Below are positions 8,793 to 18,958 of a DNA stretch of 64,000 nucleotides, piece after piece. This DNA is from Fusobacterium ulcerans (GTDB lineage Bacteria; Fusobacteriota; Fusobacteriia; Fusobacteriales; Fusobacteriaceae): assembly GCF_003019675.1 (NCBI RefSeq), contig NZ_CP028105.1, forward strand, positions 3,473,676 to 3,537,675. Reading direction: 5' to 3'. How positions within the stretch are numbered: position 1 is the stretch's first letter; each line of letters begins with the position of its first letter. The translations under genes and the position numbers were made by a program. The notes below the pieces were generated by a model that was not told the origin of the DNA, did not search any database, and saw only the letters and a program-made list of their open reading frames with translations.

Positions 8793-9793
8793 TATTTTTT
8801 ATCCTCCTGTTCCTCTTTAAATTCTACCAATCCTTCGCAAATAAGGCATCTTACTTTATGTCCTTCAGTTACTTCTACAACATTTGGATCCTGCTTAGAG
8901 CAAAGTTCTGTTGCATGAGGACATCTAGGATGGAATTTACATCCTTTTGGCAGATCAGTAGGGTCAGGCATTAACCCTTGAATAGGTTTTAATCTAGTAG
9001 TTTCTTCATCTAAGCTTGGAATAGATCCAAAAAGTCCATGTGTATATGGATGTTTAGGATTTTCAAAAACATCTAATAATGTTCCTGCTTCTATTATTTC
9101 TCCAGCATACATTATAGCTACTTTATCACATACTTGTGCAACTACTCCAAGGTCATGTGTAATAAGGATCATTGCAGTTTTAAATTTTTCTTTAAGGTCA
9201 TTCATCAAATCAAGAACTTGAGCTTGAATAGTAACATCTAGTGCAGTTGTTGGTTCATCTGCTATCAGAAGCTTTGGATTACATGCAAGAGCTATTGCTA
9301 TGACAACCCTTTGCTTCATTCCTCCAGAAAATTGATGTGGGTAATCATTTACTCTGGCACCTGGAATTCCAACAAGCTCAAGCATATCTTTTGCTTTTTC
9401 TAAAGCTGCTGCTGCTCCTATTTGCTCATGGATATCTATAACCTCAGCTATTTGTTCTCCAACAGTCATAACTGGATTAAGAGAAGTCATTGGATCTTGG
9501 AATATCATTGATATCTGGCTTCCTCTGATTTTTCTCATTCCTTCTTCAGTTTCTTTCAAAAGATCTTTTCCAAAGAATTTAATAGATCCTTTTATTACCT
9601 TTCCAGGAGGATTTGGAACAAGTCCCATAATACCTAGAGCAGAAGTTGTTTTCCCAGCTCCAGTTTCTCCAACAAGACCTATAGTCTCTCCTTCATTAAG
9701 TTCTATATCAAGTCCATTAACAGCAGATACTGTTTCGCTTTCTGTAACATATTGAATAGTTAAATCTTTTATGTCCAATAATTTTTCGCTCAT
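8792..9793 (-). CDS. oppD: Peptide ABC transporter ATPase, OppD/DppD type
   Basis: 333 residues. Walker A is GETGAGKTT near residue 41, Q-loop [15 protein letters not shown], signature FSGGMKQRV, Walker [13 protein letters not shown], switch His in LITHDLGVV. The C-terminal extension carries [14 protein letters not shown] and a later CLIC, the usual cysteine set of Opp/Dpp ATPases. It pairs with OppF at the membrane subunits encoded just upstream. Confidence 0.95.
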   Translation of the reverse strand: MSEKLLDIKDLTIQYVTESETVSAVNGLDIELNEGETIGLVGETGAGKTTSALGIMGLVPNPPGKVIKGSIKFFGKDLLKETEEGMRKIRGSQISMIFQDPMTSLNPVMTVGEQIAEVIDIHEQIGAAAALEKAKDMLELVGIPGARVNDYPHQFSGGMKQRVVIAIALACNPKLLIADEPTTALDVTIQAQVLDLMNDLKEKFKTAMILITHDLGVVAQVCDKVAIMYAGEIIEAGTLLDVFENPKHPYTHGLFGSIPSLDEETTRLKPIQGLMPDPTDLPKGCKFHPRCPHATELCSKQDPNVVEVTEGHKVRCLICEGLVEFKEEQEDKK

Positions 9794-9815
9794 TTTATAA
9801 TTCCCCCTAACTCTA

Positions 9816-10700
9816 TTATTGTTTTAATCTTGGATCTAGTGCATCTCTAAGTCCGTCTCCTAAAAGGTTCAATGATAAGATAGTTATCATTATAGCCACT
9901 CCTGGGAATGTAGTTACCCACCATGCATATCTAAGGTATTGTCTACCTCCAGACAGCATAGATCCCCATTCTGGAGCAGGAGGCTGTATTCCTAGTCCAA
10001 TAAAACTCAATCCTGCTGTTGATAAGATTGCACTTGCAACCCCTAGAGTTCCTTGTACAATTACAGGAGCTAATGAGTTAGGAATTATATGTCTAAATAT
10101 TATTCTTGCATTACTTGCACCAATAGCTTTTGCAGCTTCAACAAATTCCTGATCTCTTATAGAAAGAACTGAAGCTCTAACTATTCTTGCATATCTAGGT
10201 ATATTAGATACACTGATAGCAACCATCAGGTTAAGTATACTTGGTCCTAGTGCAGAAACGATAGCAATAGCCAAAAGAATACTTGGTACTGCTAGGAATA
10301 TATCCATTATTCTCATAATTATATTATCCAATTTTCCACCATAGTATCCAGCTAGAGCTCCCAAAGTTCCTCCACATACAATTGATATTCCAACTGCTAC
10401 GATTCCAACTTTTAATGATACTCTTGCACCATGGATAAGTCTTGCAAATATGTCTCTACCAAATTCATCAGTTCCAAGCCAGTGAGCTGCACTTGGTCCT
10501 TGCAATCTGCTTCCTAAATTCTGTTTGATTACTACTGTGTCATAATTCGCTATAACATCAGCAAATAATGCTAATAAAACTAATATACATAAAATAACAA
10601 GTCCTAAAAGAGCCATTTTATTCTTTTTCAGCATTCTCCATACTTCTCTCCATTGGCTTCTTTTTTTATTAGCTTGTTTTGTATTTTCTTTAGATGACAT
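9816..10700 (-). CDS. oppC: Peptide ABC transporter permease, OppC/DppC type
   Basis: 294 residues with an N-terminal soluble tail, a first membrane helix around residues 29-51, the periplasmic [18 protein letters not shown] block typical of DppC, then a five-helix permease core. The cytoplasmic EAA loop reads [21 protein letters not shown] and contacts the ATPases. It sits 14 bases after oppB. Confidence 0.95.
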   Translation of the reverse strand: MSSKENTKQANKKRSQWREVWRMLKKNKMALLGLVILCILVLLALFADVIANYDTVVIKQNLGSRLQGPSAAHWLGTDEFGRDIFARLIHGARVSLKVGIVAVGISIVCGGTLGALAGYYGGKLDNIIMRIMDIFLAVPSILLAIAIVSALGPSILNLMVAISVSNIPRYARIVRASVLSIRDQEFVEAAKAIGASNARIIFRHIIPNSLAPVIVQGTLGVASAILSTAGLSFIGLGIQPPAPEWGSMLSGGRQYLRYAWWVTTFPGVAIMITILSLNLLGDGLRDALDPRLKQ

Positions 10701-10714
10701 CTTAATCCCCCTTA

Positions 10715-11641
10715 CTACTTATATTGTGATTTGATTCTAGGATCAACATAAGCATACAATATATCTACCAATAGATTTACAACACTGAATGTTGCGGCTA
10801 GGAATATAACCGCTGCTAGAACTGTTGGAGTATCCTTTTGTCTGATAGCATCAACCATAAGTCTTCCTACACCAGGCCATGAGTAAACTGATTCTGTAAG
10901 AACAGCTCCTCCTAAAAGACCACCAAATTGTAATCCAACTACTGTGATTATTGGGATTAGCGCATTTTTAAGAGCATGTTTATTGATTACAACTTTTTCT
11001 GCAACCCCTTTAGCTCTCGCAGTTCTGATATAATCCTGTCTTATAACTTCCAGCATAGAAGAACGCGTCATTCTCGTTATGATAGCAGCAGATCCTACCC
11101 CTAAAGTTACTGACGGCAGTATCAAACTCTTGAGGCCATCAAATCCTCCAGAAGGTAATAACCCTAATTTAACAGAGAAAGTAAGTATAAGCATAAGTCC
11201 TAACCAGAATACTGGCATAGAAACTCCAAGTAATGCTAATATCATACTGAAACTGTCTAAGAACGAATATTGTCTTGTAGCCGAAATAATACCAACTGGT
11301 ATACCTATACAAACTGAAATTATTATTCCAATAACAGCTAATATAAGTGTATTTGGGAATCTAGAAAATATTTCTCCAAAAACCTCTCTTCCAGTAGTGT
11401 AAGATCTTCCAAAGTCACCAACAACAGCTTTTCCCACATATCTAAAATACTGAACCAAGAATGGATCATTAAGTCCCATTTCTTCTCTCAATTTCAAGAT
11501 TGCCTCTTTAGGTGCATTTTCACCCAAAATTAACTGTGCTGGATCCCCAGGAGTTAATGACATGATAGTAAAAACTAAAAGCGATACTCCTAATAATACA
11601 GGAATAAGTAATAAAAGTCTTCTTAATACGTATTTGTGCAT
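10715..11641 (-). CDS. oppB: Peptide ABC transporter permease, OppB/DppB type
   Basis: 308 residues. The N-terminus is the conserved DppB start (a first helix followed by MSLTPGDPAQLILGE). Six membrane helices are expected. The EAA loop is RTARAKGVAEKVVINKHALKN, followed by the family's GLQFGGLLGGAVLTE and WPGVGRL. Forms the membrane channel with OppC. A hairpin separates it from the upstream binding-protein gene. Confidence 0.95.
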   Translation of the reverse strand: MHKYVLRRLLLLIPVLLGVSLLVFTIMSLTPGDPAQLILGENAPKEAILKLREEMGLNDPFLVQYFRYVGKAVVGDFGRSYTTGREVFGEIFSRFPNTLILAVIGIIISVCIGIPVGIISATRQYSFLDSFSMILALLGVSMPVFWLGLMLILTFSVKLGLLPSGGFDGLKSLILPSVTLGVGSAAIITRMTRSSMLEVIRQDYIRTARAKGVAEKVVINKHALKNALIPIITVVGLQFGGLLGGAVLTESVYSWPGVGRLMVDAIRQKDTPTVLAAVIFLAATFSVVNLLVDILYAYVDPRIKSQYK

Positions 11642-11737
11642 CTTTTAGTACGACACTCTAACTTTTTAAAGTGCTCTCTCCTTTCCTTTAAATTTTAATA
11701 TATATTTTAATTTTTGTTGCAAACCCTTTTTATTTTA

Positions 11738-11779
11738 AAGGGCTGAATCTAAAAAGTATAAATTTTAGATGCAGCCCTT
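11738..11779 (-). terminator. Intercistronic hairpin between binding protein and permease
   Basis: Arms 11738-11754 and 11763-11779 pair over about 17 bp with a single mismatch around an 8-base loop. The minus-strand 3' side has no strong T tract. It probably stabilises the binding-protein mRNA or terminates partly, giving more binding protein than permease. Confidence 0.6.
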
Positions 11780-11818
11780 CTCTAAATATTTATTTTTTAA
11801 GTTAGTTTCTTTTTAAAA

Positions 11819-13354
11819 TTAAATTTGTTTAAATTTTGTACCATATAATCTATGGTGTCCTGCTGCTTTTAATTTAAAGTTGTCTACATATTTTTGTAAT
11901 CCAGCATTTTGAGCTTTGTATGCTGTTATGTATAAAGGCACTTCTTCTTGAACTATAATTTGTACTTCATTATATAAAGCTTTTCTTTCATCTTGATCAT
12001 TTGAATTTCTTGCTTTTGTTAATAATTCATCAACTTTAGGATTGTCATAGAATGCTCTGTTTCCAGCTCCACCGAAGCAAGATGTATGAAGTAATGGATA
12101 TAATCCATAGTCAGCATCTCCAGTTACACTTACCCATCCTAGGATAAACATTTCATGGTCTCCTCTAGAAGTACCATCTAAGAATGCTCCCCACTCAAGA
12201 GTTTCAACAGCTATATCTACTCCAATAGCTCTTAATTGATCTTGAACTATTATAGCAATATCTCTTCTGTCTGGATTTTCATTGATCCAGATTTTTGATT
12301 TAAATCCATTTGGATATCCAGCTTCAGCTAATAGAGTTTTAGCTTTATCTATATCAACTGTCCAAGCTTTTGCTTCATCACTATGTCCAAATACTTTTGG
12401 TCCGATAAGTGAATTAGCTTTTGTAGCTGATCCTTTATATACTGTAGAGATGATATCGTCTACATTGATTGCAGATGCAATAGCTTGTCTTACTCTTACA
12501 TCATTAAATGGTGCTTTTTTAGTATTAAATCCAATGTAATCTATAGATAGAGATGGCTCTTCTAAGAATACTAGGTTTTTGTCTTCTCTTATTCTTTCTT
12601 TATCCATTCCTTCAATATCATAAGCTATATCGATTTCTCCAGTTTCTAATCCTATTGTTCTGTTAGTTGCTTCAGGTATTGCTCTGAATATAACATTTTT
12701 TATAGGAGTTTCCCCTAAGAAATAATCTGGGTTAGCCTCAAGAACTATTCTGTCTCCAGAAGCCCATGATACAAATTTGTATGGTCCAGTTCCTACTGGA
12801 TGCTGTCCATATGAATCTCCAGAAGCTTTAACAGCTTTTTCATTAAGTATAGCTGTTGTTGGATGGCATAAATGGCTTAATAAAGCTCCAAATGGTTGTT
12901 TAGTTATTACTTTAACAGTATTTTCATCTACTACTTCTACTTTATCCACAGTCCCTATAATGTGAGATACTTGTGGAGAACTTTTCATTCTGTCTAAAGA
13001 GAACTTAACATCTGCTGCTGTTAAAGGCTCACCATTGTGGAATTTTACTCCTTTTCTTAAATGGAATACAGTTGTCACATCATCTGGCTGTTCCCATGAT
13101 TCAGCAAGACTTGGTATAATATTCATATTTTCATCTTGTTCAACTAATCTATCATATATTTGAACTGTTACTTTTGATGACGGTGCATCATTTGTTGCAT
13201 GTGGATCCAAAGATTTTGCATCTGCTCCATTAGCTACTACCAAAGTATCTTTTGTTGCTGCCTTTGCTCCTGTTGTTTCTTTACTTCCACCACAAGAGAT
13301 AAATAAGAATACTGATAGAAGTGCTAAGATCAATAGATGTAATTTCTTTTTCAT
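11819..13354 (-). CDS. Peptide ABC transporter substrate-binding lipoprotein
   Basis: An SBP family 5 extracytoplasmic binding protein (DppA/OppA type). The signal peptide ends in a lipobox FISC, so the cysteine should be lipidated. Later motifs are DAKSLDPH, the family block starting FHLRKGVKFHNGEPLTAADV, GTGPYKF, and the C-terminal VQEEVPLYITAYK. It captures peptides for the transporter encoded downstream. An ATG nine bases further upstream (13363) touches the GGGAGGA site directly; the ATG at 13354 has correct spacing and begins MKKKLHLL, so it is preferred. Confidence 0.95.
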   Translation of the reverse strand: MKKKLHLLILALLSVFLFISCGGSKETTGAKAATKDTLVVANGADAKSLDPHATNDAPSSKVTVQIYDRLVEQDENMNIIPSLAESWEQPDDVTTVFHLRKGVKFHNGEPLTAADVKFSLDRMKSSPQVSHIIGTVDKVEVVDENTVKVITKQPFGALLSHLCHPTTAILNEKAVKASGDSYGQHPVGTGPYKFVSWASGDRIVLEANPDYFLGETPIKNVIFRAIPEATNRTIGLETGEIDIAYDIEGMDKERIREDKNLVFLEEPSLSIDYIGFNTKKAPFNDVRVRQAIASAINVDDIISTVYKGSATKANSLIGPKVFGHSDEAKAWTVDIDKAKTLLAEAGYPNGFKSKIWINENPDRRDIAIIVQDQLRAIGVDIAVETLEWGAFLDGTSRGDHEMFILGWVSVTGDADYGLYPLLHTSCFGGAGNRAFYDNPKVDELLTKARNSNDQDERKALYNEVQIIVQEEVPLYITAYKAQNAGLQKYVDNFKLKAAGHHRLYGTKFKQI

Positions 13355-13736
13355 AAATAACATTCCTCCCTAAAATTATATTTTTATTTTCGTTTCATTT
13401 TGAAAAATTATTGCCACATTTTTAAAAATGAAAACTTATTTTGAGTGTACATAATTGAAATGATTGTTTTTATTACAACACTCTTTCTATAATAAGGATA
13501 CAACATTTTAAAAATAAGTAAAGAAATATTTTTTTCTACATCCCTTCAACATTGTCTTTTTTAAATATAATTATAGAAAGAATGTACTATTTATTAGGCT
13601 TTAAGTCAAATTTATAAAATTTATATGGCAAATATAGATTTTATATATGATAAAATATCGTATTATCTATAGAACAAGAATACCAATTTTTCAGTCTTAA
13701 AATTAATTTTTTTTAATAATTAGTGAAAAAATGAGC
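13355..13736. other. AT-rich intergenic leader before the peptide transporter operon
   Basis: About 370 bases without a credible coding frame. It should hold the promoter and leader of the minus-strand transporter operon. An 11-bp inverted pair, CTTTCTATAAT (13483-13493) and ATTATAGAAAG (13570-13580), presents a -10-like TATAAT on each strand. No convincing -35 box or riboswitch was recognised. Confidence 0.4.
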
Positions 13737-14816
13737 TTATTTTTTTGAGTAAATTTTTGAAGCTACATAAGCTGTTATCGGCACTGCAACCAAAATACCT
13801 ATGCTTCCACAAAAAGCTCTTAATATCTCAACAACTATTGATTCAAAGTTTAATATTCTTATAAGTGGATATTGACTTTTTTGTAGGTATATAAAAATGG
13901 TAGTCATAAGACTGCTTCCTATATAAGCAAGAATAAGTGTATTGATCATTGTTCCAATGATATCACTTCCTATTCGCATTCCAGAAAGAAACAATTCTTT
14001 TCCATGTATATCTTGATTTTTTTCTTTTATTTCATTCAATGCTGAAGAGATAGACATAGCTACGTCCATTACAGCTCCCATACTTCCGAGTATAACCCCA
14101 GCTGAGATAACCTCTTTTATTTTTATATTCTGCAACATAGAAGCATAATTTAAAGCCTCAGTTGTAACATATCCAGTCAATCTCATTGTATTTACAAAAG
14201 TGAAAGACAGTATCCCTGCCACTAAAACTCCACCTATTGCCCCTAATATTGCTATTATCCCCTTGTTATTAAAACCTGTCATGAGATATATAGTAACTAT
14301 AGAAGCAAAGAGGGCTGTTATAACTGATAATAATATTGGAGAATATCCAACTATTATTCCTGGAATAAAAACTTTATATATGAATACAACTACAAGTAAA
14401 AGCGCTATCATCGCTTTAAATCCTTTGAACTTTGAAAAAGCCAAAGTTGTAATTACAAAAAGTGCTCCTAAATATATTATGTCATTTCTTTTATCTTTGT
14501 CTGCTACATAATATTTTTCATTTCCCTCTTCATCAATATCATGATAAAGAACTACATTGTCTCCCTCTTTTACATTTATATTAAAAGCATCTTCCCTATA
14601 GATAGGAAATTCAACAAGAATTTTATCCCCTTTCCTATCTCCTTCCATTATAACCACATCATAAAGAAGTATTTCTTTTAACTCTTCAACTTCTTCCTCT
14701 GGTGAAAGACAGTCTTCCAATTTCAATATTTTCCCTTTTATGTATTCCTCTTGAGAATATACTGTCATAGAAAATAATGAGTATATCATTAATGCTAGTA
14801 ATAAAATTTTTTTCAT
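13737..14816 (-). CDS. YibE/F family membrane protein
   Basis: 359 residues: a signal peptide (about 1-21), an extracytoplasmic beta-rich domain to about residue 110, then roughly eight membrane helices. The membrane part shows the YibE/F pattern: GFNNKGIIAILGAIGGVLVAG, then MLQNIKIKEVISAGVILGSMGAVMDVAMSISSAL, and late FCGSIGILVAVPITAY. The family is widely conserved in Firmicutes and Fusobacteria and of unknown function; a transport role is only inferred. It stands alone between rpsO and the peptide transporter. Confidence 0.85.
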   Translation of the reverse strand: MKKILLLALMIYSLFSMTVYSQEEYIKGKILKLEDCLSPEEEVEELKEILLYDVVIMEGDRKGDKILVEFPIYREDAFNINVKEGDNVVLYHDIDEEGNEKYYVADKDKRNDIIYLGALFVITTLAFSKFKGFKAMIALLLVVVFIYKVFIPGIIVGYSPILLSVITALFASIVTIYLMTGFNNKGIIAILGAIGGVLVAGILSFTFVNTMRLTGYVTTEALNYASMLQNIKIKEVISAGVILGSMGAVMDVAMSISSALNEIKEKNQDIHGKELFLSGMRIGSDIIGTMINTLILAYIGSSLMTTIFIYLQKSQYPLIRILNFESIVVEILRAFCGSIGILVAVPITAYVASKIYSKK

Positions 14817-14908
14817 AATCCTCTCCTGTTATCATTTATCCCCATACTTAGTAGAATACTTTAAATCCATACAAAATTCAACTTTTATTTTAAAAAAATT
14901 ATAAAAAA

Positions 14909-14928
14909 AACGAGGATATCTCCTCGTT
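14909..14928 (-). terminator. Terminator of rpsO
   Basis: AACGAGGA and CTCCTCGTT form a compact hairpin followed on the minus strand by eight or more T residues. It lies 10 bases after the rpsO stop. Confidence 0.92.
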
Positions 14929-14938
14929 CTTTATTTAA

Positions 14939-15202
14939 TTATTTTCTGATTCCTAATCTAGCGATTAAGTTTCTGTATCCTTCAAGATCTTTCTTAGTTA
15001 GGTAAGCTAGTAATCTTTTTCTTTGTCCTACCATTTTTAATAATCCTAATCTTGAGTGGAAGTCTTTTTTGTGAACTCTTAAGTGATCAGTTAGGTGATT
15101 GATCTTTTCAGTAAGAAGTGCGATTTGTACTTCAGTAGATCCTGTATCTCCTTCAAATTTTCCAAACTCTTTAACTATTTCTGCTTTACTTCTCATAGCC
15201 AT
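14939..15202 (-). CDS. rpsO: 30S ribosomal protein S15
   Basis: 87 residues, the usual S15 size once the initiator is counted. It has the family landmarks [48 protein letters not shown] and the terminal [10 protein letters not shown]15 binds the central domain of 16S rRNA early in small-subunit assembly. The start follows a strong AGGAGG site. Its roughly 70-base leader can form a small stem and might be an autoregulatory site, as known for S15 elsewhere. Confidence 0.98.
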   Translation of the reverse strand: MAMRSKAEIVKEFGKFEGDTGSTEVQIALLTEKINHLTDHLRVHKKDFHSRLGLLKMVGQRKRLLAYLTKKDLEGYRNLIARLGIRK

Positions 15203-15327
15203 TTTATGTTTCCTCCTAAATTATATATTATTTGAGCCAAGTAATACGGGGCTAATCGTAAAACTGAGCACAAATTTACTAGATAATCATATCATATTAT
15301 CTAAAAAATGTAAATGCTTTATTATTT

Positions 15328-17562
15328 TTATTCTTGATTTTCTTTATCAAATTCCTTATCTTCTTCTATTTTTTCAATTACTTCTTCTTTTTCTTTCTCT
15401 TCTATAACTTCATCAGCTTTTATTTCAGCAGCTTCTTTTTTTGATTCAGCTAAATCAGCAAGAGTCTTTCCGTTCATTAAAGCTTCAAATTCTGCTCTGT
15501 TAAGAGTTTCTTTTTCTAATAAAGCTTTTGCTATGACATCTAATTTATCAAAATTATCTCTTAATAATTTTAAAGTTTCTTGATACTGAGTATTTACTAT
15601 TGAAAGAATTTCTTCATCTATATCTTTTCCAGTTTCTTCACTGTAATATTTCTGCTGGAATAAATCTCCTTCTCTAGTTCCGTCAAGAAGTATTGGTCCA
15701 AATTTATCTGACATTCCATAAACTTTTACCATACTGTGAACAATACCTGTAACATGCTGAATATCACTGCTTGCTCCTGTAGTTATATCATTAAATACAA
15801 TCTGCTCAGCTGCTCTTCCACCTAAAGCATATTTTATCATATTTAAGTATTCACTTTTAAAATAATATCCCTTTTCCTCTTCAGGAAGCGACATAGTAAA
15901 CCCTCCAGCTCTTCCTCTTGGAACTATTGTTACTTTATGAACGGGGTCTGTATTTGGCAGTAAATGAGTTACAACAGCATGTCCTGCTTCGTGATAAGCT
16001 GATATTTTTCTCTCTTTTTCTACTACTACTTTAGATTTTCTTTCTGGTCCTATACTTACTTTTTCAGATGCTTCTTCCAAGTCATCCATAGTTATTTCTT
16101 CTCTGCCTTCTCTTGCAGCAAGAATTGCAGCTTCATTAAGCATATTTGCAAGGTCAGCCCCTACAAATCCCGGAGTTTTCTTAGCTATTATAGATAAGTC
16201 TACATCTTTAGCAATTTTTTTACCTCTAATGTGTACTTTTAATATTTCTTCTCTTCCTTTAATATCAGGATTATCAACTATTACCTGTCTGTCAAATCTT
16301 CCAGGTCTCATTAAAGCTTTATCCAGTATCTCAGGTCTGTTAGTTGCAGCAAGTACTATGATAGTTTCATCAGTTCCAAACCCATCCATCTCTACTAGAA
16401 GCTGGTTAAGAGTTTGTTCTCTCTCATCATTTCCTCCACCTTGTCCAGAACCTCTTTTTCTACCTACAGCATCTATCTCATCAATAAATATGATACAAGG
16501 AGCACTTTTTCTAGCTTTGTTAAATAAATCTCTTACTCTTGAAGCTCCTACCCCTACGAACATTTCTACGAATTCAGATCCAGACATGCTGAAAAATGGT
16601 ACTTTAGCTTCTCCAGCTACCGCTTTAGCAAGAAGAGTTTTACCTGTTCCAGGTCCTCCTAGCAGCAATACTCCTTTAGGTATCTTTGCTCCTACTTTTT
16701 TAAATTTTTCTGGTTCTTTTAAGAAACTTACAACTTCTTCAAGTTCTACTTTTGCTTCTGGAATACCTGCTACATCAGCAAATGTTACCTTAGATATCTC
16801 TTCACCATTATCTTTAGCTTTAGATTTTCCCATATTAAATATTTGAGGTCCTCCACCGCTTCCTTTGTTCATTCTATTAAGCATGAATATCCATACTCCT
16901 ATCAATAGAAGCATTGGGAACCAAGATGCAAGCATATTTAATAAGAATGGTAATTCCTGAGGTGGAAGTGATTTTATAGAAGCACTGTTCTCTTCTATTG
17001 TTTTAACTAAAACAGGATCATCTCCCAATCTGTCAGTTATCATTCTTGCTTTATATGATTTCACTTCTTTCTTTTCATCTTCAGGTGAATAACCATATAC
17101 ATATCCTTCTTTTTCATTAACTTTTATTATCTCTTTGTTTTTTACATGACTTATAAATTCACTATATCCAATTTCATTACTTGGAGTTTTAGTATTAGTT
17201 GATAAAAGAGCTGGAGCAGAAGCTATCAATGTAACAATGAAAAGCAGCATAACAAAACCCTTAAAATTAAATTTTCCTCCAAGGCTTTTTAATTTGTTAG
17301 CACGATCCTCTTCTTTGTTGTTGTTTTGGTTCAATCCATCTCTTAATTTAGATTTAAGCTCTTCTTTTCTTTCTTTTATCTCATCATGTATTTTCTCTTT
17401 TTCTTCTTTTTTCTTTTCTTCATCTTCTTGTGGTTTTTTACTATCTGGCTCTTCAGAGGTTTTCTTTTCGTCTTCTTGTGGTTTTTCTTTTTTCTCAGAC
17501 TCTCTTACCTCTTCTTCCTCTATGTAAAGCACTTTTTCTTCCATAAAATCTTCTCTGTTCAA
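15328..17562 (-). CDS. ftsH: ATP-dependent zinc metalloprotease FtsH with long N-terminal extension
   Basis: A membrane-anchored AAA+ protease that degrades membrane and regulatory proteins. 744 residues. Helix 1 is at about 101-120 and helix 2 at about 205-228, with an extracytoplasmic domain between. The AAA module has Walker A GGPGTGKT (302-309) and Walker B IIFIDEID (to 364), plus the second region of homology. The zinc motif is HEAGH (524-528). Unlike most FtsH, about 100 highly charged Glu/Lys-rich residues precede helix 1. The frame opens with TTG at 17562, 8 bases after GGAGG, forming a TTGA overlap with the tilS stop; the next ATG (17544) lacks a good site. Confidence 0.96.
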   Translation of the reverse strand: MNREDFMEEKVLYIEEEEVRESEKKEKPQEDEKKTSEEPDSKKPQEDEEKKKEEKEKIHDEIKERKEELKSKLRDGLNQNNNKEEDRANKLKSLGGKFNFKGFVMLLFIVTLIASAPALLSTNTKTPSNEIGYSEFISHVKNKEIIKVNEKEGYVYGYSPEDEKKEVKSYKARMITDRLGDDPVLVKTIEENSASIKSLPPQELPFLLNMLASWFPMLLLIGVWIFMLNRMNKGSGGGPQIFNMGKSKAKDNGEEISKVTFADVAGIPEAKVELEEVVSFLKEPEKFKKVGAKIPKGVLLLGGPGTGKTLLAKAVAGEAKVPFFSMSGSEFVEMFVGVGASRVRDLFNKARKSAPCIIFIDEIDAVGRKRGSGQGGGNDEREQTLNQLLVEMDGFGTDETIIVLAATNRPEILDKALMRPGRFDRQVIVDNPDIKGREEILKVHIRGKKIAKDVDLSIIAKKTPGFVGADLANMLNEAAILAAREGREEITMDDLEEASEKVSIGPERKSKVVVEKERKISAYHEAGHAVVTHLLPNTDPVHKVTIVPRGRAGGFTMSLPEEEKGYYFKSEYLNMIKYALGGRAAEQIVFNDITTGASSDIQHVTGIVHSMVKVYGMSDKFGPILLDGTREGDLFQQKYYSEETGKDIDEEILSIVNTQYQETLKLLRDNFDKLDVIAKALLEKETLNRAEFEALMNGKTLADLAESKKEAAEIKADEVIEEKEKEEVIEKIEEDKEFDKENQE

Positions 17563-18893
17563 CTACTGATCCTCCTTATATTCAATTTTACACAGCTTTT
17601 ATAATCAGAATTTTTATATTTTTCATTTCCTTTTATTCCTGCAATCCATACTATCTCTTCATTATACAAAACTAAAGGGATTGTATCTCTTTTTTCTTTT
17701 GGAACTTTTTCATTTATAAGGATATCTTTTACTTTCTTTTCTGATGTCATTCCTATTGGAATTATTCTGTCTCCATCTTTTCTGCTTCTGATTTTAAGTT
17801 TATCTCCCATTTTTAAGCTGGTATAAAAGTTTTGATTGTCATATAATATTTTATCAGTAAAAGATGCCTCTATTACATATTCTCCAAATATTATCTGACC
17901 TGGTATTTCTAATTCCACTTCTTTTATACATTGATTTTCCTTTTTTGTGTTCTTTTCTATTGCAAGGAAATCATATTCTTTTTTAAGAACAAATTCCCCA
18001 TTTAAAGAAATATCTTTGCTACCTCCTTTATCTAAAATATCTTCTATCAGTTGGATTTTCTTTCTCGACACTTCTATACCATAACTGTATAAATATTGTA
18101 TCAATACTTTACTGAGAAGATATTTATCTAGCTTTTTCAATTTTTCTATACTTAATTTATTATTAACAACATATTCTTCAAGCCTTATTTCCAAAACTTT
18201 ATTTACTTCTCTTATCTCTTCTATCAAAGAGTAAAGTTTATCTTTAAATTTAGGATTATATCTTTTTTCTATAAATGGAATAAGATCTAATCTTATACTA
18301 TTTCTTGTAAATTCATTTTCAAAATTTGTCTCATCTATTCTATAAGGAATACTATTCTTATTCAAATATTCAACTATATCTTTTTTATAGATTTCAGATA
18401 TTGGTCTGATATATACATCTCTTTTAGCAACAATCCCTTCAAGTCCTTCAAGACCAGCTCCTCTTGTCAATCTAAACATAAATGTTTCTAACTGATCATC
18501 TTTATTATGAGCCAAAGCAATTTTATTAGCTCCTATTTTTTCAAAGACTTCTTTAAAAAGATCATATCTTGCTTTTCTTCCAGCTTCCTCTAAAGTAAGA
18601 CCCATATCTTTACCTAGTGCTGTTATATTTATTTTTCTGCTAAAAACTTGTAATCCTTTTTTCTTTCCATATTCTATTGAAAATTTTTCATCACCATCAG
18701 AATTTTCTCCTCTTAATAGGTGATTTATATGCACAAGAACCATATCAAAATTTATGTTTTCCCTGAGTTTCATCAACATTTCAACTAAAAAAACTGAGTC
18801 AGGGCCTCCTGAAAAACCAACTACTATTTTATCATTTTTTTCTACTAAATTGTCTTTTTTGTTTTTTCTTAGGATTTCCCCGTATAAATTCAT
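17559..18893 (-). CDS. tilS: tRNA(Ile)-lysidine synthase TilS
   Basis: TilS converts the wobble C34 of tRNA-Ile(CAU) to lysidine, changing codon recognition from AUG to AUA. 444 residues: N-type ATP pyrophosphatase domain with the SGGPDS loop (28-33), the HINHLLRG segment, EEAGRKARYDLF, and IALAHNKDDQLETFMFRLTRGAGLEGL. The C-terminal TilS substrate domain starts near residue 360 (LKIRSRKDGDRIIPIG). Upstream neighbour is the radical SAM gene; its stop overlaps the ftsH start. The tilS-ftsH order is conserved in many Firmicutes. Confidence 0.96.
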   Translation of the reverse strand: MNLYGEILRKNKKDNLVEKNDKIVVGFSGGPDSVFLVEMLMKLRENINFDMVLVHINHLLRGENSDGDEKFSIEYGKKKGLQVFSRKINITALGKDMGLTLEEAGRKARYDLFKEVFEKIGANKIALAHNKDDQLETFMFRLTRGAGLEGLEGIVAKRDVYIRPISEIYKKDIVEYLNKNSIPYRIDETNFENEFTRNSIRLDLIPFIEKRYNPKFKDKLYSLIEEIREVNKVLEIRLEEYVVNNKLSIEKLKKLDKYLLSKVLIQYLYSYGIEVSRKKIQLIEDILDKGGSKDISLNGEFVLKKEYDFLAIEKNTKKENQCIKEVELEIPGQIIFGEYVIEASFTDKILYDNQNFYTSLKMGDKLKIRSRKDGDRIIPIGMTSEKKVKDILINEKVPKEKRDTIPLVLYNEEIVWIAGIKGNEKYKNSDYKSCVKLNIRRISS

Positions 18894-18958
18894 AAATTCT
18901 CCATTTCATTTTCATAAAATTATAACATATCTTACTGTTTTTTTGCAAAATTATTTAA

